Assembly (NCBI RefSeq): GCF_003226855.1
Contig: NZ_CP029820.1
Coordinates: forward strand, 569,688 to 633,687
DNA: 64,000 nt
Direction: 5' to 3'
Origin: Blattabacterium sp. (Cryptocercus kyebangensis)
Lineage (GTDB): Bacteria; Bacteroidota; Bacteroidia; Flavobacteriales; Blattabacteriaceae
Made by a program: the position numbers and the translations under genes. The notes under the pieces are model-generated. The model worked only from the letters and a program-made list of their open reading frames with translations, ran no database searches and had not been told where the DNA came from. Shown here piece by piece: positions 47,769 through 56,742 of the stretch (position 1 is the stretch's first letter; the number at the start of each line of letters is the position of its first letter).

Positions 47769-50651
47769 TTAAGTGCATCTACAAATTAGATTTCTATCTC
47801 CATATCCATCATCAATTCGATCGATTGATGGCCAAAATTTTCTTTCTTTCACCCAATTCAATGGATAAGCCGCTTTTTCCCTAGTATAAGGGTATATCCA
47901 ATCGTTTCCTGTTAATAAATCTAAACTATGAGGTGCATTTTTTAATACATTTTCTTTTTTTGTAAATAGACCGTCTTCTATTTCGTTAATTTCTTCACGT
48001 ATTTTTATAAGTGTTTCAATAAAACGGTCTAATTCTTCTTTAGATTCACTTTCTGTAGGTTCTATCATCATACATCCTTCTACAGGAAAAGATATAGTAG
48101 GAGCATGGAATCCATAATCCATCATTCTTTTTGCTATATCGATAACTTCTATTCCAATACTTTTAAAAACTCTGCAATCTATGATAAATTCGTGTGCTAC
48201 TGTATTTTTGTTCCCAACATATAATATTTTATAATAATTTTTTAATTTATTCTTTATATAATTAGCATTTAATATAGATATTTCAGTACACTTTTTCAAT
48301 CCATCTGGACCCAACATACGAATATATGCATAAGAAATTGTTAAAATTAAAGAAGAGCCGTATGGAGAAGAGGAAATGGTCAATTCTTTTTTTTGGTTTG
48401 AATTTTTTTGAAAAGGATGATTAGGAAGAAATGGTTTTAAATGAGGGGCTACACAAATAGGACCCATTCCAGGTCCTCCACCTCCATGAGGAATAGAAAA
48501 AGTTTTATGTAGATTTATATGACATACATCTATTCCAATTTCTGCTGGTTTAATTAGTCCTATTTGCGCATTCATATTTGCTCCATCCATATAAACTAAT
48601 CCTCCATACTCATGAATGAGATCTATTATAGATTTTATATTTGATTCATATACTCCATGAGTAGAAGGATAAGTTATCATTAATACAGATAATAAATCTT
48701 TATTCTCTTTTACTTTTTTTAACAAATCATTTTGATCGATAGATCCGTCTTTTTTAGTAAAAATTAAAATAACTTTCATTCCAGCTATACTTGCTGAAGA
48801 AGGATTAGTTCCATGTGATGAAGTAGGGATTAAGGCTACATTTCTTTTATTTTCTTGTAAAGAATTATGATAAGATTTTATTACCATAAGTCCAGCATAC
48901 TCTCCTTGAGCCCCAGAATTTGGTTGTAAAGAAACTCCAGAAAATCCCGTTATTTCTTTCAGATATTTTTCCAAGTTTTTAATAATAAATTGATATCCTT
49001 TTGTCTGATTATTAGGAGAAAAAGGATGAACATTTCTCCACTCATATTGGCTCAAAGAGAACAATCCTGCAGAGGGATTTAGTTTCATAGTACATGATCC
49101 TAACGGAATCATAGAATGATTTAAAGAAAGATCCTTTTTTTCTAATCTTTTAATATAACGCATAAGTTCATTTTCTGAATGAAACTTATGAAAAATTGGA
49201 TGTCCTAAAAAATTAGATGTTCTTTTTAAAAAATTTGGAATTTTATACTTTTCTTTTTCAATAAAAAATTTTCTGTTTTTTTTCTTACTAACTTCATGAA
49301 AAATAGAAACAATATGGTAAATATCTTTTTTACAAGTTGTTTCGTCTAAAGTAATTGTTAAAGAATCTTTATCTACATATCGGAAATTAGTTTTTCTACG
49401 TTCAGCTATTTTTTTTAATTTTTCCAAGAAAAAAAAATCTGAATTTTTTATTTTTATTCTAAGAGTATCAAAATAAAATGTATTCATTTGAATAATACTA
49501 TTCCCAATAGTATTATTCAATAAATATTCTAATTTTTTAGTATTTTCATGAATATTTTCTGCTATTTTTTTTAAACCATTTGGACCATGATATAAAGCAT
49601 ACATAGATGCCATTATAGCAGGTAGTACTTGTGAGGTACAAATATTAGAAGTGGCTTTTTCTCTTTTTATATGTTGTTCTCTTGTTTGTAAAGCCATACG
49701 AAATGCTTTTTTATTTTTTCTATCCATTGATTCACCAATAATTCTTCCTGGAAGAAAACGTTTATATCTTTCAGAAGTAGAAAAAAAAGCGGCATGAGGG
49801 CCTCCATAACCCATAGGTAGACCAAAAGACTGAGTAGATCCTACCACCACATCTGCACCCCACTCTCCAGGAGGTTTTAACAAAGTTAGGGATAATAAAT
49901 CAGTGGATACTATTACTGAGATATCTTTCTTTTTTGCATATTTTACTGTTTCAAGGTAGTCATATATTTCTCCTGAAGGAGAAGGATAAGAAAGTAATAA
50001 TCCAAATATTTTTTCTTTTTTATATTCGTGTAATTTTCCATGAAAATCTTTAATTAAATTTATTCCTAAACCGTAACATCTTGTTTTTAGGATGGAAAAT
50101 GTCTGTGGAAAAACTTCATCTGAAACAAAAAAATAGGAAAAATTTTTTCTTATCTGTTTTTTTTTTAAACTTTCCTTATAAATCATTAACATAGCATCAG
50201 CTATAGCTGTTCCTTCATCTAACATAGAAGCGTTACTAATTTTCATTCCAGTAAGATCTGAAATCATAGTCTGAAAATTAATTAAAGCTTCTAAACGTCC
50301 TTGAGATATTTCAGATTGATAAGGTGTGTAAGGGGTGTACCAACTTGGATTTTCTAAAATATTTCTTTGAATTACAGCTGGAGTTATAGTATTTTTATAC
50401 CCTAATCCTATATAAGAACGATAAATTTTATTTTTTTTACTAATTCTATAAATATGATTTAAATATTGATATTCAGAAATAGAATTTGGAAGATTTAATC
50501 GTTTTTTTAAACGTATTTCTTTTGGAATAGTATTATTTATTAAATCTTTTATGGATTTGTATTTTAATATTTTCAACATTTCGTGAATTTCTTCACAAGA
50601 AGGCCCTATATGTCTGGAATAGAATTTTTTTATAAAAAAATCCTCACTCAT
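47769..50651 (-). CDS. gcvP: Glycine dehydrogenase (decarboxylating), P protein
   Basis: GcvP is the PLP-dependent P protein of the glycine cleavage system, which releases CO2 from glycine and passes the aminomethyl group to the H protein. The 960-residue single-chain form starts with YSRHIGPSCEEIHEML and has the PLP Lys in HINLHKTFSIPHGGGGPG near residue 710. Other family blocks are MLDEGTAIADA, NSGAQGEYAGL and EPTESESKEELD. gcvT and gcvH are not in the window. It is divergent from mdh across 122 bases that contain a small GC-richer repeat. Confidence 0.97.
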   Translation of the reverse strand: MSEDFFIKKFYSRHIGPSCEEIHEMLKILKYKSIKDLINNTIPKEIRLKKRLNLPNSISEYQYLNHIYRISKKNKIYRSYIGLGYKNTITPAVIQRNILENPSWYTPYTPYQSEISQGRLEALINFQTMISDLTGMKISNASMLDEGTAIADAMLMIYKESLKKKQIRKNFSYFFVSDEVFPQTFSILKTRCYGLGINLIKDFHGKLHEYKKEKIFGLLLSYPSPSGEIYDYLETVKYAKKKDISVIVSTDLLSLTLLKPPGEWGADVVVGSTQSFGLPMGYGGPHAAFFSTSERYKRFLPGRIIGESMDRKNKKAFRMALQTREQHIKREKATSNICTSQVLPAIMASMYALYHGPNGLKKIAENIHENTKKLEYLLNNTIGNSIIQMNTFYFDTLRIKIKNSDFFFLEKLKKIAERRKTNFRYVDKDSLTITLDETTCKKDIYHIVSIFHEVSKKKNRKFFIEKEKYKIPNFLKRTSNFLGHPIFHKFHSENELMRYIKRLEKKDLSLNHSMIPLGSCTMKLNPSAGLFSLSQYEWRNVHPFSPNNQTKGYQFIIKNLEKYLKEITGFSGVSLQPNSGAQGEYAGLMVIKSYHNSLQENKRNVALIPTSSHGTNPSSASIAGMKVILIFTKKDGSIDQNDLLKKVKENKDLLSVLMITYPSTHGVYESNIKSIIDLIHEYGGLVYMDGANMNAQIGLIKPAEIGIDVCHINLHKTFSIPHGGGGPGMGPICVAPHLKPFLPNHPFQKNSNQKKELTISSSPYGSSLILTISYAYIRMLGPDGLKKCTEISILNANYIKNKLKNYYKILYVGNKNTVAHEFIIDCRVFKSIGIEVIDIAKRMMDYGFHAPTISFPVEGCMMIEPTESESKEELDRFIETLIKIREEINEIEDGLFTKKENVLKNAPHSLDLLTGNDWIYPYTREKAAYPLNWVKERKFWPSIDRIDDGYGDRNLICRCT
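49488..49520. repeat. 14-bp inverted repeat inside gcvP
   Basis: Perfect arms TTGAATAATACTAT (49488-49501) and its complement (49507-49520) surround a five-base loop. They lie in a coding segment that specifies LNNTIGNSIIQM. It could form a hairpin in the mRNA. Confidence 0.6.
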
Positions 50652-50716
50652 AAAAATAGAAATTGTGTTTAACTTCAGTAAAGTTAGAGAAATTTAGAGA
50701 AATCTTTCATAAAGAA

Positions 50717-50736
50717 GATCGTTAAGAACGATCGTT
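50717..50736. promoter_or_regulatory. Inverted and direct repeat between gcvP and mdh
   Basis: GATCGTT-AAG-AACGATCGTT combines a 7-base inverted repeat, a direct repeat of GATCGTT and the 10-base palindrome AACGATCGTT. It is GC-richer than the surrounding sequence and lies in the shared upstream region of two divergent metabolic genes, so it may be an operator. No binding protein is known. Confidence 0.45.
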
Positions 50737-50773
50737 TAAAAAATTTATATATTAATATCAAAAAAAATTAAAA

Positions 50774-51706
50774 ATGAAAATTACTATTATTGGAGCAGGA
50801 AATATAGGAACATCATGTGCTAGTTTATTAGCTAGAATAGATATAGTAGAAGAAATTGTTTTATTGGATATAAAAGATAAATTAGCTGAAGGGAATAGTT
50901 TAGATATATCTCAAATGTTACCTCTTGTTGGATCAAATACTCATGTTATTGGTATTACTAATGATTATTCAAAATCGAAAAATTCCGAAATAATTATTAT
51001 CACTTGTGGATTGCCTAGAAAACCAGGAATGAGTCGTGATGATTTAGTAAATATCAATGCAAAAATTATTCATACTGTAACTAAAAAATCTATTTATTTT
51101 TCTCCAAATGCAAAATTTATAATTGTTTCTAATCCACTGGATGTGATGGCTTATGTATGTTATAAAACGGCTAAAATAGATTCTTCTCGTGTTATGGGTA
51201 TGGCAGGAATATTAGATTCAACTAGATATCGTTATTTTTTGTCAAAAGAATTAAATTGTTCTCCTCATGATATACAAACTTTATTACTAGGAGGACATGG
51301 TGAGACTATGGTCCCTTTATATAGATATACTTCTATATCTGGAATCCCTATCATGGAATTTTTATCGAAAGAAAAAAATCAGATTATTATTGAAAAAACC
51401 AAAAATGGGGGTGGGGAAATTGTAAATTTATTGGGGAAATCCGCTTGGATAGCTCCTAGTGAATCCGTTGTGAATATGGTAAAAGCTATTCTTAAAAATT
51501 CCAAACGAATTTTATCGTGTTCTGTTTTTTTAAATGGAGAATATAATTTGAAAGATATGTATTTAGGAGTTCCAGTTGTTTTAGGAAAATATGGAATAGA
51601 AAAAATTATAGAATTACAATTGAACAAAGAAGAAATATTTCTTTTGAGAAATTCTGCTAATCATATAAAAAATATGATGAAAAAATTGAATGATATCAAT
51701 TTCTAA
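50774..51706 (+). CDS. mdh: Malate dehydrogenase
   Basis: Mdh oxidises malate to oxaloacetate with NAD in the TCA cycle. The 310-residue protein has the Rossmann motif IIGAGNIGTSCA, the substrate-binding Arg in GLPRKPGMSRDDL, NPLDVMAYV, the active-site Asp/His pair (AGILDSTRYR and LLGGHGETMVPL) and the GGGEIVNLLG region. This is the LDH-like type of Mdh common in Bacteroidetes. The gene is divergent from gcvP and precedes a flavoprotein gene by 15 bases. Together with sucA, sucB and sucC it supports a working TCA segment. Confidence 0.96.
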   Translation: MKITIIGAGNIGTSCASLLARIDIVEEIVLLDIKDKLAEGNSLDISQMLPLVGSNTHVIGITNDYSKSKNSEIIIITCGLPRKPGMSRDDLVNINAKIIHTVTKKSIYFSPNAKFIIVSNPLDVMAYVCYKTAKIDSSRVMGMAGILDSTRYRYFLSKELNCSPHDIQTLLLGGHGETMVPLYRYTSISGIPIMEFLSKEKNQIIIEKTKNGGGEIVNLLGKSAWIAPSESVVNMVKAILKNSKRILSCSVFLNGEYNLKDMYLGVPVVLGKYGIEKIIELQLNKEEIFLLRNSANHIKNMMKKLNDINF

Positions 51707-51721
51707 ATTTTTTATTTAATC

Positions 51722-52258
51722 ATGAAAAATAAGATTTTATTTTTAGTAGCTCATCCTAATATAGAAAAATCTATTCTAAATAAAAGAATTATACAGAATA
51801 TTCATGATAAATGTAAAGAAAATATTATTATACGAAAATTATATAACATTTATCCTGATTTCAAAATCAAGGTAGAGGAAGAAATAAGGATTATTTTGGA
51901 TACAAAATTTATAGTATTTCAATTTCCATTTTATTGGTATAGTTATCCCTCCCTTTTAAAAGAGTGGAAGGATCAGGTTTTTACAAAATTATATGAAAAA
52001 AAATCTCTTTCTGGAAAACATTTATTGGTATCTATTACTACTGGATCAGAAAAAAAAACATTTCATGCAGGAGAAAAAAATAATTTTACTATAGATGAAT
52101 TCTTACGCCCTATTCAACAAACAGCCCATATTTGTAATATGGTTTATCATGGATATGTTCATATTTCAATACATAGGGTAAAAATGGATGGAAATTTATG
52201 TGATTTGGAAAATCATACAGATAAAATTATTTTTAGGATTAACCAATGGATACAATAA
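51722..52258 (+). CDS. NAD(P)H quinone reductase-like flavoprotein (KefF/MdaB family)
   Basis: This 178-residue protein belongs to the flavodoxin-fold NAD(P)H:quinone oxidoreductase family. It starts KILFLVAHPNIEKSILNKRI and contains VFQFPFYWYSYPSLLKEWKDQVF, the conserved FMN/FAD-binding and dimer region, and SITTGSEKKTFHAG. Members reduce quinones by two electrons; some regulate KefC potassium efflux. A kef gene is not in the window, although trkA is. Length is typical. It lies 15 bases after mdh and is convergent with the thiamine pyrophosphokinase gene. Confidence 0.87.
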   Translation: MKNKILFLVAHPNIEKSILNKRIIQNIHDKCKENIIIRKLYNIYPDFKIKVEEEIRIILDTKFIVFQFPFYWYSYPSLLKEWKDQVFTKLYEKKSLSGKHLLVSITTGSEKKTFHAGEKNNFTIDEFLRPIQQTAHICNMVYHGYVHISIHRVKMDGNLCDLENHTDKIIFRINQWIQ

Positions 52259-52267
52259 AAAATACTG

Positions 52268-52906
52268 TTATCTTTCTACAAAGATTAATAGTTCTCCTTT
52301 TTTATAACTTATTTCTATTTGTGGTTCAGTAGCTACGTTTCTAATTCCTATACGTTTACCTATTTTCAATAATCCATCATTGATAGGATACTTTAGACCA
52401 TGAGTTAATAATCCTTCTACTTTTGGAAATGGAAAAAGGGAAACCTTTTTATTTTTTTTCTGATAAAAAAAAATTTTTTTATCAGAAAAAAAATAATAAT
52501 GATAATTGTCATGAAAAATTATGGATAATTTTTTTTTATATTTCAAAGCCGTAGATAGATTTCCTAAAAAATGATCTTGTTCGCTACCACTAGCGCCCCA
52601 AACATTTATATTTAAAAATCCTTTAGAATATATTATTCGTAAAGCTTTATCAAAATCGGAATAATTTTGATCTTTGGTTTCAAAAATTTCAAAAAATTTA
52701 TTTTTTTTTCCTAAAATATCCTTTTTTAAAAGAGAATCAAAATCTCCACTAATAGAATCCACTTGTACCCCCATTTTTTTTAAATAGTAAAAAGCTCCGT
52801 CCACTGCAAATATTTTTTTGTAAAAAAAATATTTTTTGAAAAAAATATTAGGAGGATCTCCATTAAGAAACAATCCAACTTCTGGACCTTGAAAACGATG
52901 ATCCAT
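52268..52906 (-). CDS. thiN: Thiamine pyrophosphokinase
   Basis: This enzyme converts thiamine to thiamine diphosphate, the cofactor of SucA encoded in this window. The 212-residue protein has the TPK catalytic-domain motifs SGDFDSL, DQNYSDFDKAL and GASGSEQDHFLGNL, and the shorter C-terminal thiamine-binding domain with VEGLLTHGLKYPI and ISYKKGELLIFV. The frame is intact, although it contains a 44-base hairpin-forming sequence at 52451-52494 encoding a variable loop. It ends the lptB-thiN minus-strand pair, with one base between the stop of lptB and its start. Confidence 0.9.
   Translation of the reverse strand: MDHRFQGPEVGLFLNGDPPNIFFKKYFFYKKIFAVDGAFYYLKKMGVQVDSISGDFDSLLKKDILGKKNKFFEIFETKDQNYSDFDKALRIIYSKGFLNINVWGASGSEQDHFLGNLSTALKYKKKLSIIFHDNYHYYFFSDKKIFFYQKKNKKVSLFPFPKVEGLLTHGLKYPINDGLLKIGKRIGIRNVATEPQIEISYKKGELLIFVER
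52451..52494. repeat. 21-bp perfect inverted repeat inside thiN
   Basis: Arms 52451-52471 and 52474-52494 are perfect complements around a two-base loop. Each arm has a T8 run, CTGAT and an A7 run, or the complement. It sits in a coding segment of low conservation rich in Phe, Lys and Tyr codons. It is the longest perfect stem I noticed inside a gene here. Confidence 0.75.
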
Positions 52907-53644
52907 TTATTTTTTTATTTTATGATTTTTTAGAAAATGATTTCCTAAATAAACTTTTCTTACCATAGAATCTTTTATCAATTCTTTAGAAGGTCCATCT
53001 TTCAATATTTTTCCTTCAAACATTAAATAAAGACGATCTGTAATTATAAAGGTTTCCTGTACATTATGATCGGTAATCAATATACCAATTTTTTTCTTTT
53101 TTAAAGAAAGAATAATTTTTTGTAATTCTTCTATCGCGATAGGATCTATTCCAGAAAAAGGTTCATCTAAAAGAATAAATCTAGGATTTGAAGCTAAACA
53201 TCTAGCAATTTCAGTACGTTTACGCTCCCCTCCAGATAAAAGATCTCCCCTGTTTTTTCGTATATGTTGTAATCCAAATTCTTCAAGAAGTTGTTCTGTT
53301 TTTTTTTTCCTTTCTTTATAAGAATTTTTTTTCATTTCTAATATGCATAAAATATTATCTTCTACAGATAATTTTCTAAATATAGATGGTTCTTGTGATA
53401 AATATCCAATTCCTTTTCTAGAACGTTTATATATTGGGTAGTTTGTAATATTTTCTTCATTAAGAAGAACTTGTCCTTGATCCGGTCTAATAAGCCCTAC
53501 GATTATATAAAAAGAGGTTGTTTTTCCAGCCCCATTTGGTCCAATTAGACCAACTATTTCTCCTTGATTTAACCAAAAAGAAACATTTGTTACCACATTT
53601 CTTTTTTTATATTTTTTGTATATATTTTTAGCTATCAAAGTCAT
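52907..53644 (-). CDS. lptB: LPS export ABC transporter ATP-binding protein LptB
   Basis: LptB powers extraction of LPS from the inner membrane with LptF/G/C. The ATG at 53644 (MTLIAKNIYKKY) gives 245 residues and matches the family; the longer frame to 53695 runs into the surA promoter region. Walker A is GPNGAGKT, the LptB Q-loop reads GYLSQEPSIFRKLSVEDN, the signature is LLSGGERKR, Walker B is FILLDEPFSGIDP and the switch His is in ITDHN. OstA-like LptA (58723) and LptD (60837) are in the window. It is divergent from the SurA-like gene. Confidence 0.95.
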   Translation of the reverse strand: MTLIAKNIYKKYKKRNVVTNVSFWLNQGEIVGLIGPNGAGKTTSFYIIVGLIRPDQGQVLLNEENITNYPIYKRSRKGIGYLSQEPSIFRKLSVEDNILCILEMKKNSYKERKKKTEQLLEEFGLQHIRKNRGDLLSGGERKRTEIARCLASNPRFILLDEPFSGIDPIAIEELQKIILSLKKKKIGILITDHNVQETFIITDRLYLMFEGKILKDGPSKELIKDSMVRKVYLGNHFLKNHKIKK

Positions 53645-53710
53645 GATTATAATAATCTTTATTTTTAATAAATCAATTTGATTGTTAAATTGCAAATTTA
53701 TTTATGTTTT

Positions 53711-54991
53711 ATGATAAAAAATATTTTATTTAAGTTTAATTTTTTTCTAAAAAAAGGATATTTATATTTTTTTTTGATGATTTTTTTTAATTTTTCTTTT
53801 TCTTTAGAATTAGAAAAAGTAAATGGGATTTCTGTTATAATAGGAGATGAAATTATCTTAGATTCCGAGATAAAAAATTATTTAGATTATAATAAAAATA
53901 TTTCTTCCTGTAAGGGATTAGAAAATTTGTTAATTCACAAATTAATTCTTTATTATGCAAAAAAAGATCCAAGTTTACAATTTGATGATCAAGAATTAGA
54001 AACAAAAGTATCTAATATTTTAGAAAATCAAGAAAATTTTTTAAAAACATTAAATAAAAATTCCTATACTGAGGAATTTTTAGAAGAATTAACTGAAACT
54101 ATCAAAAATAATCAGTATATAGAGAAATTCTATCAAAAAATAATAGAAGATATAGAAGTATCTCCTGAAGAAGTAAAATATTTTTTTAATAAAAAAAAGG
54201 ATAAACTACCTATGATTCCTAAAAAAATATGTATTTCTTATATGATTTTCTATCCAAAATTAAGTGAAAAACACAGGAATAAAATTTTTAATTTTTTGAA
54301 AAAAATTAAAAAGGAAATTCATTTTGATAGAGATTTTTCTACAAAAGCAATTTTATTATCAGAAGATTATTCTTCTGCATTGAAAGGAGGTTTGATTAAG
54401 GGATTAAAAAAGAAAGATATACCAAAAGAATTTAAACGTATAGTTAATTCTCTAAAAGAAAAACAAATATCTGAACCTTTTGAAACAAATTTAGGATTTC
54501 ACTTAGTAAAAGTAGAAGAAAAAAGAGGAGATGAAATAGATATAAGGCATATTTTAATCAAACCTAAATATACAAAAGAAGAATTAACCAGAACAAAATC
54601 GTTTGTAGACTTAGTAAAAAATCGTTTAATAAATCATGAAATTTCTTTCGAAACTATTCCAAATGAAAATCCTATAAATAATCAAATAGTAGATTCTTTC
54701 ATATGGAAAAAGATTTGTATAGGAGAAGAAAATCTATCAAAAAAAATGAAAAAATCTTTAATTCATTTAAACAATGGAGAAATTTCTGATACGTATAAAG
54801 AAATTTTAAATGGAAAGGAAGCTTTTTTTATTGTTAAATTATTGGAAAGGATCCCTTCTCATCCAATTTCTTTTGAAAGAGATTATACAAAATTAAAAAA
54901 TTGGGGAAAGATTATAAAACAAGAAGAAAAAATTAAAAATTGGGTAAAAAATAAATTGAAAAAAACTTACTTAAAAATAGTTTGTCCATAA
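53711..54991 (+). CDS. SurA-like periplasmic peptidyl-prolyl isomerase
   Basis: SurA-type chaperones guide outer-membrane proteins through the periplasm. The ATG at 53711 (MIKNILFKF) gives 426 residues with an N-terminal signal segment; the frame to 53678 is less likely. The N-terminal chaperone region starts with VNGISVIIGDEIILDSEIKN. Two parvulin-like domains follow: one around GGLIKGLKKKDIPKEF...GFHLVKVEEKRG and one beginning DEIDIRHILIKPKY. It stands alone between lptB and the MsbA-like gene, a place that fits outer-membrane biogenesis. Confidence 0.85.
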   Translation: MIKNILFKFNFFLKKGYLYFFLMIFFNFSFSLELEKVNGISVIIGDEIILDSEIKNYLDYNKNISSCKGLENLLIHKLILYYAKKDPSLQFDDQELETKVSNILENQENFLKTLNKNSYTEEFLEELTETIKNNQYIEKFYQKIIEDIEVSPEEVKYFFNKKKDKLPMIPKKICISYMIFYPKLSEKHRNKIFNFLKKIKKEIHFDRDFSTKAILLSEDYSSALKGGLIKGLKKKDIPKEFKRIVNSLKEKQISEPFETNLGFHLVKVEEKRGDEIDIRHILIKPKYTKEELTRTKSFVDLVKNRLINHEISFETIPNENPINNQIVDSFIWKKICIGEENLSKKMKKSLIHLNNGEISDTYKEILNGKEAFFIVKLLERIPSHPISFERDYTKLKNWGKIIKQEEKIKNWVKNKLKKTYLKIVCP

Positions 54992-54993
54992 CA

Positions 54994-56742
54994 TTATATT
55001 ATTTTTTTATTAAATGTTTCTTTATATAATTCTGCATAATATCCATTTAATTGAATTAAATCTTTATGGGGTCCTTTTTCTACAAGGACTCCATTATTGA
55101 GAACTAATATTTTATCTACATTTTTTAATGTAGAAAGCCGATGACTGATAATAATCGAAGTTTTATTTTTAGTTAAACGATATGTAGCATGATAGATCAA
55201 TTTTTCTAATTCTTGATTTAAAGATGTTGTTGCTTCATCTAGGATAAGTATGGAATAAGGATGTATTTGTACTCTTAAAAAAGCAATTAACTGTTTTTCT
55301 CCAAGCGATAAAAGATCACCTCTTTCTTGTACAATATATTTATATCCATTAGGTAAAGATTTTATAAATCTATGTATTCCTATTTTTTTTGCCATTTTTT
55401 CTATTTCCATTAGGCTAATGGAAGAGTTACCTAAAGTTATATTATTAATAATAGAATCATTAAATAAAAATGTATCCTGTGTAACTACTCTTATATGAGA
55501 TCTTAAATTTCTAAGTTCAATATCTTTAATTCCATATCCATCAATCAAAATTTTACCTTGTTTTATCTCGTATAATCTGGAAATTAAATTCGTAATGGTA
55601 GATTTACCAGAACCCGTAGATCCTACTATAGCTACATTTTCTCCAGGAAGTATTTCAAAAGAAATGCCTTTAATAGCCATTTTTTCATTATTTATATAGG
55701 AAAAATAGACATTATGAAATACAATATGTCCTTTTAATTTTTTAATTTTTATATTTCCTCTATTAATAATTATATCCTCAGAATTTAATATAGAAAATAT
55801 ACGTTCTATACCAGCAATTCCTCTTTGTATAATATTAAACCTATCTGCTATTTGACGCATGGGACGAAAAATAAGGTAAATAAAAAAAATAAAAGCAATG
55901 ATTTGTCCTGATTTTATATTATTCCCTATACTTTCAATTGAATAAAATCCTCCATAAAATATTACAATGCTTATTGTAGAAGCAGATATAAGTTCAACTA
56001 TTGGAAAAAATATAGAAAAATAAAAAATAGTTTTAAAATGAGCATTCATCAATTTTTGATTGATAGATTTGAATTTTAAATATTCTTCTCTTTCTTTATG
56101 GAAGAGTTGTATTATAGACATACCTACGATCTTTTCTTGTAAAAAACTGTTTAAACGTGAAGTTTGTACACGTTCTTTATGAAAAGTTTTTTTTAATGTT
56201 TTTTGAAAAAAACGAGTAATCAAGTACATAAATGGAATAGTAAAAAAAATAATAATAGATAATTTTTTATGCACTGTATACATCATAATTACAATCATCA
56301 TTATTCTTAAAATATCTCCAGATACAAGTAATATACCATCGTTAAATATTACAATGATAGTTTCTATATCCGAAACAGAATAGGAGACAAGTTTTCCAAT
56401 TGGTGTTTTGTTAAAAAAAGAAGTTTTAAAAGATAATAATTTTTCAAATAAAAGAATTCTAATTTTTTCAACAACTTTTTGAGCAAGAATATTAGATAAA
56501 TATAATAAAATAAAATGGGATACACTTTCTAAGATAAGAAGCAGAATAATCCATATTAAAATATTTTTAAGACCAAAAAAATCCATATAAACTATATGAA
56601 CATCTATAGCTTTCTGTATCAATTTAGGGCGATAAGCAGATATAAAAGATATTAATATAGAAATGATAATTATTGTTATTAGAATAAGTTTATAACTTAA
56701 ACTAATTCTTAAAAGTTGTTTCAAGGAAGATTTTTTTTTCAT
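54994..56742 (-). CDS. MsbA-like ABC exporter
   Basis: This fused half-transporter of 582 residues has six transmembrane helices (about residues 15-305) and a C-terminal ATPase domain. It resembles MsbA/lipid or multidrug exporters of Bacteroidetes. Walker A is GSTGSGKST, Walker B is ILILDEATTSL with the catalytic Glu, and the switch His is in IIISHRLSTL. The signature motif reads LSLGEKQ instead of LSxGQ, a Gln-to-Glu change. Flipping of lipid A or other lipids is likely because LPS export genes lie around it, but this is inference. It overlaps truA by four bases. Confidence 0.86.
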   Translation of the reverse strand: MKKKSSLKQLLRISLSYKLILITIIIISILISFISAYRPKLIQKAIDVHIVYMDFFGLKNILIWIILLLILESVSHFILLYLSNILAQKVVEKIRILLFEKLLSFKTSFFNKTPIGKLVSYSVSDIETIIVIFNDGILLVSGDILRIMMIVIMMYTVHKKLSIIIFFTIPFMYLITRFFQKTLKKTFHKERVQTSRLNSFLQEKIVGMSIIQLFHKEREEYLKFKSINQKLMNAHFKTIFYFSIFFPIVELISASTISIVIFYGGFYSIESIGNNIKSGQIIAFIFFIYLIFRPMRQIADRFNIIQRGIAGIERIFSILNSEDIIINRGNIKIKKLKGHIVFHNVYFSYINNEKMAIKGISFEILPGENVAIVGSTGSGKSTITNLISRLYEIKQGKILIDGYGIKDIELRNLRSHIRVVTQDTFLFNDSIINNITLGNSSISLMEIEKMAKKIGIHRFIKSLPNGYKYIVQERGDLLSLGEKQLIAFLRVQIHPYSILILDEATTSLNQELEKLIYHATYRLTKNKTSIIISHRLSTLKNVDKILVLNNGVLVEKGPHKDLIQLNGYYAELYKETFNKKII

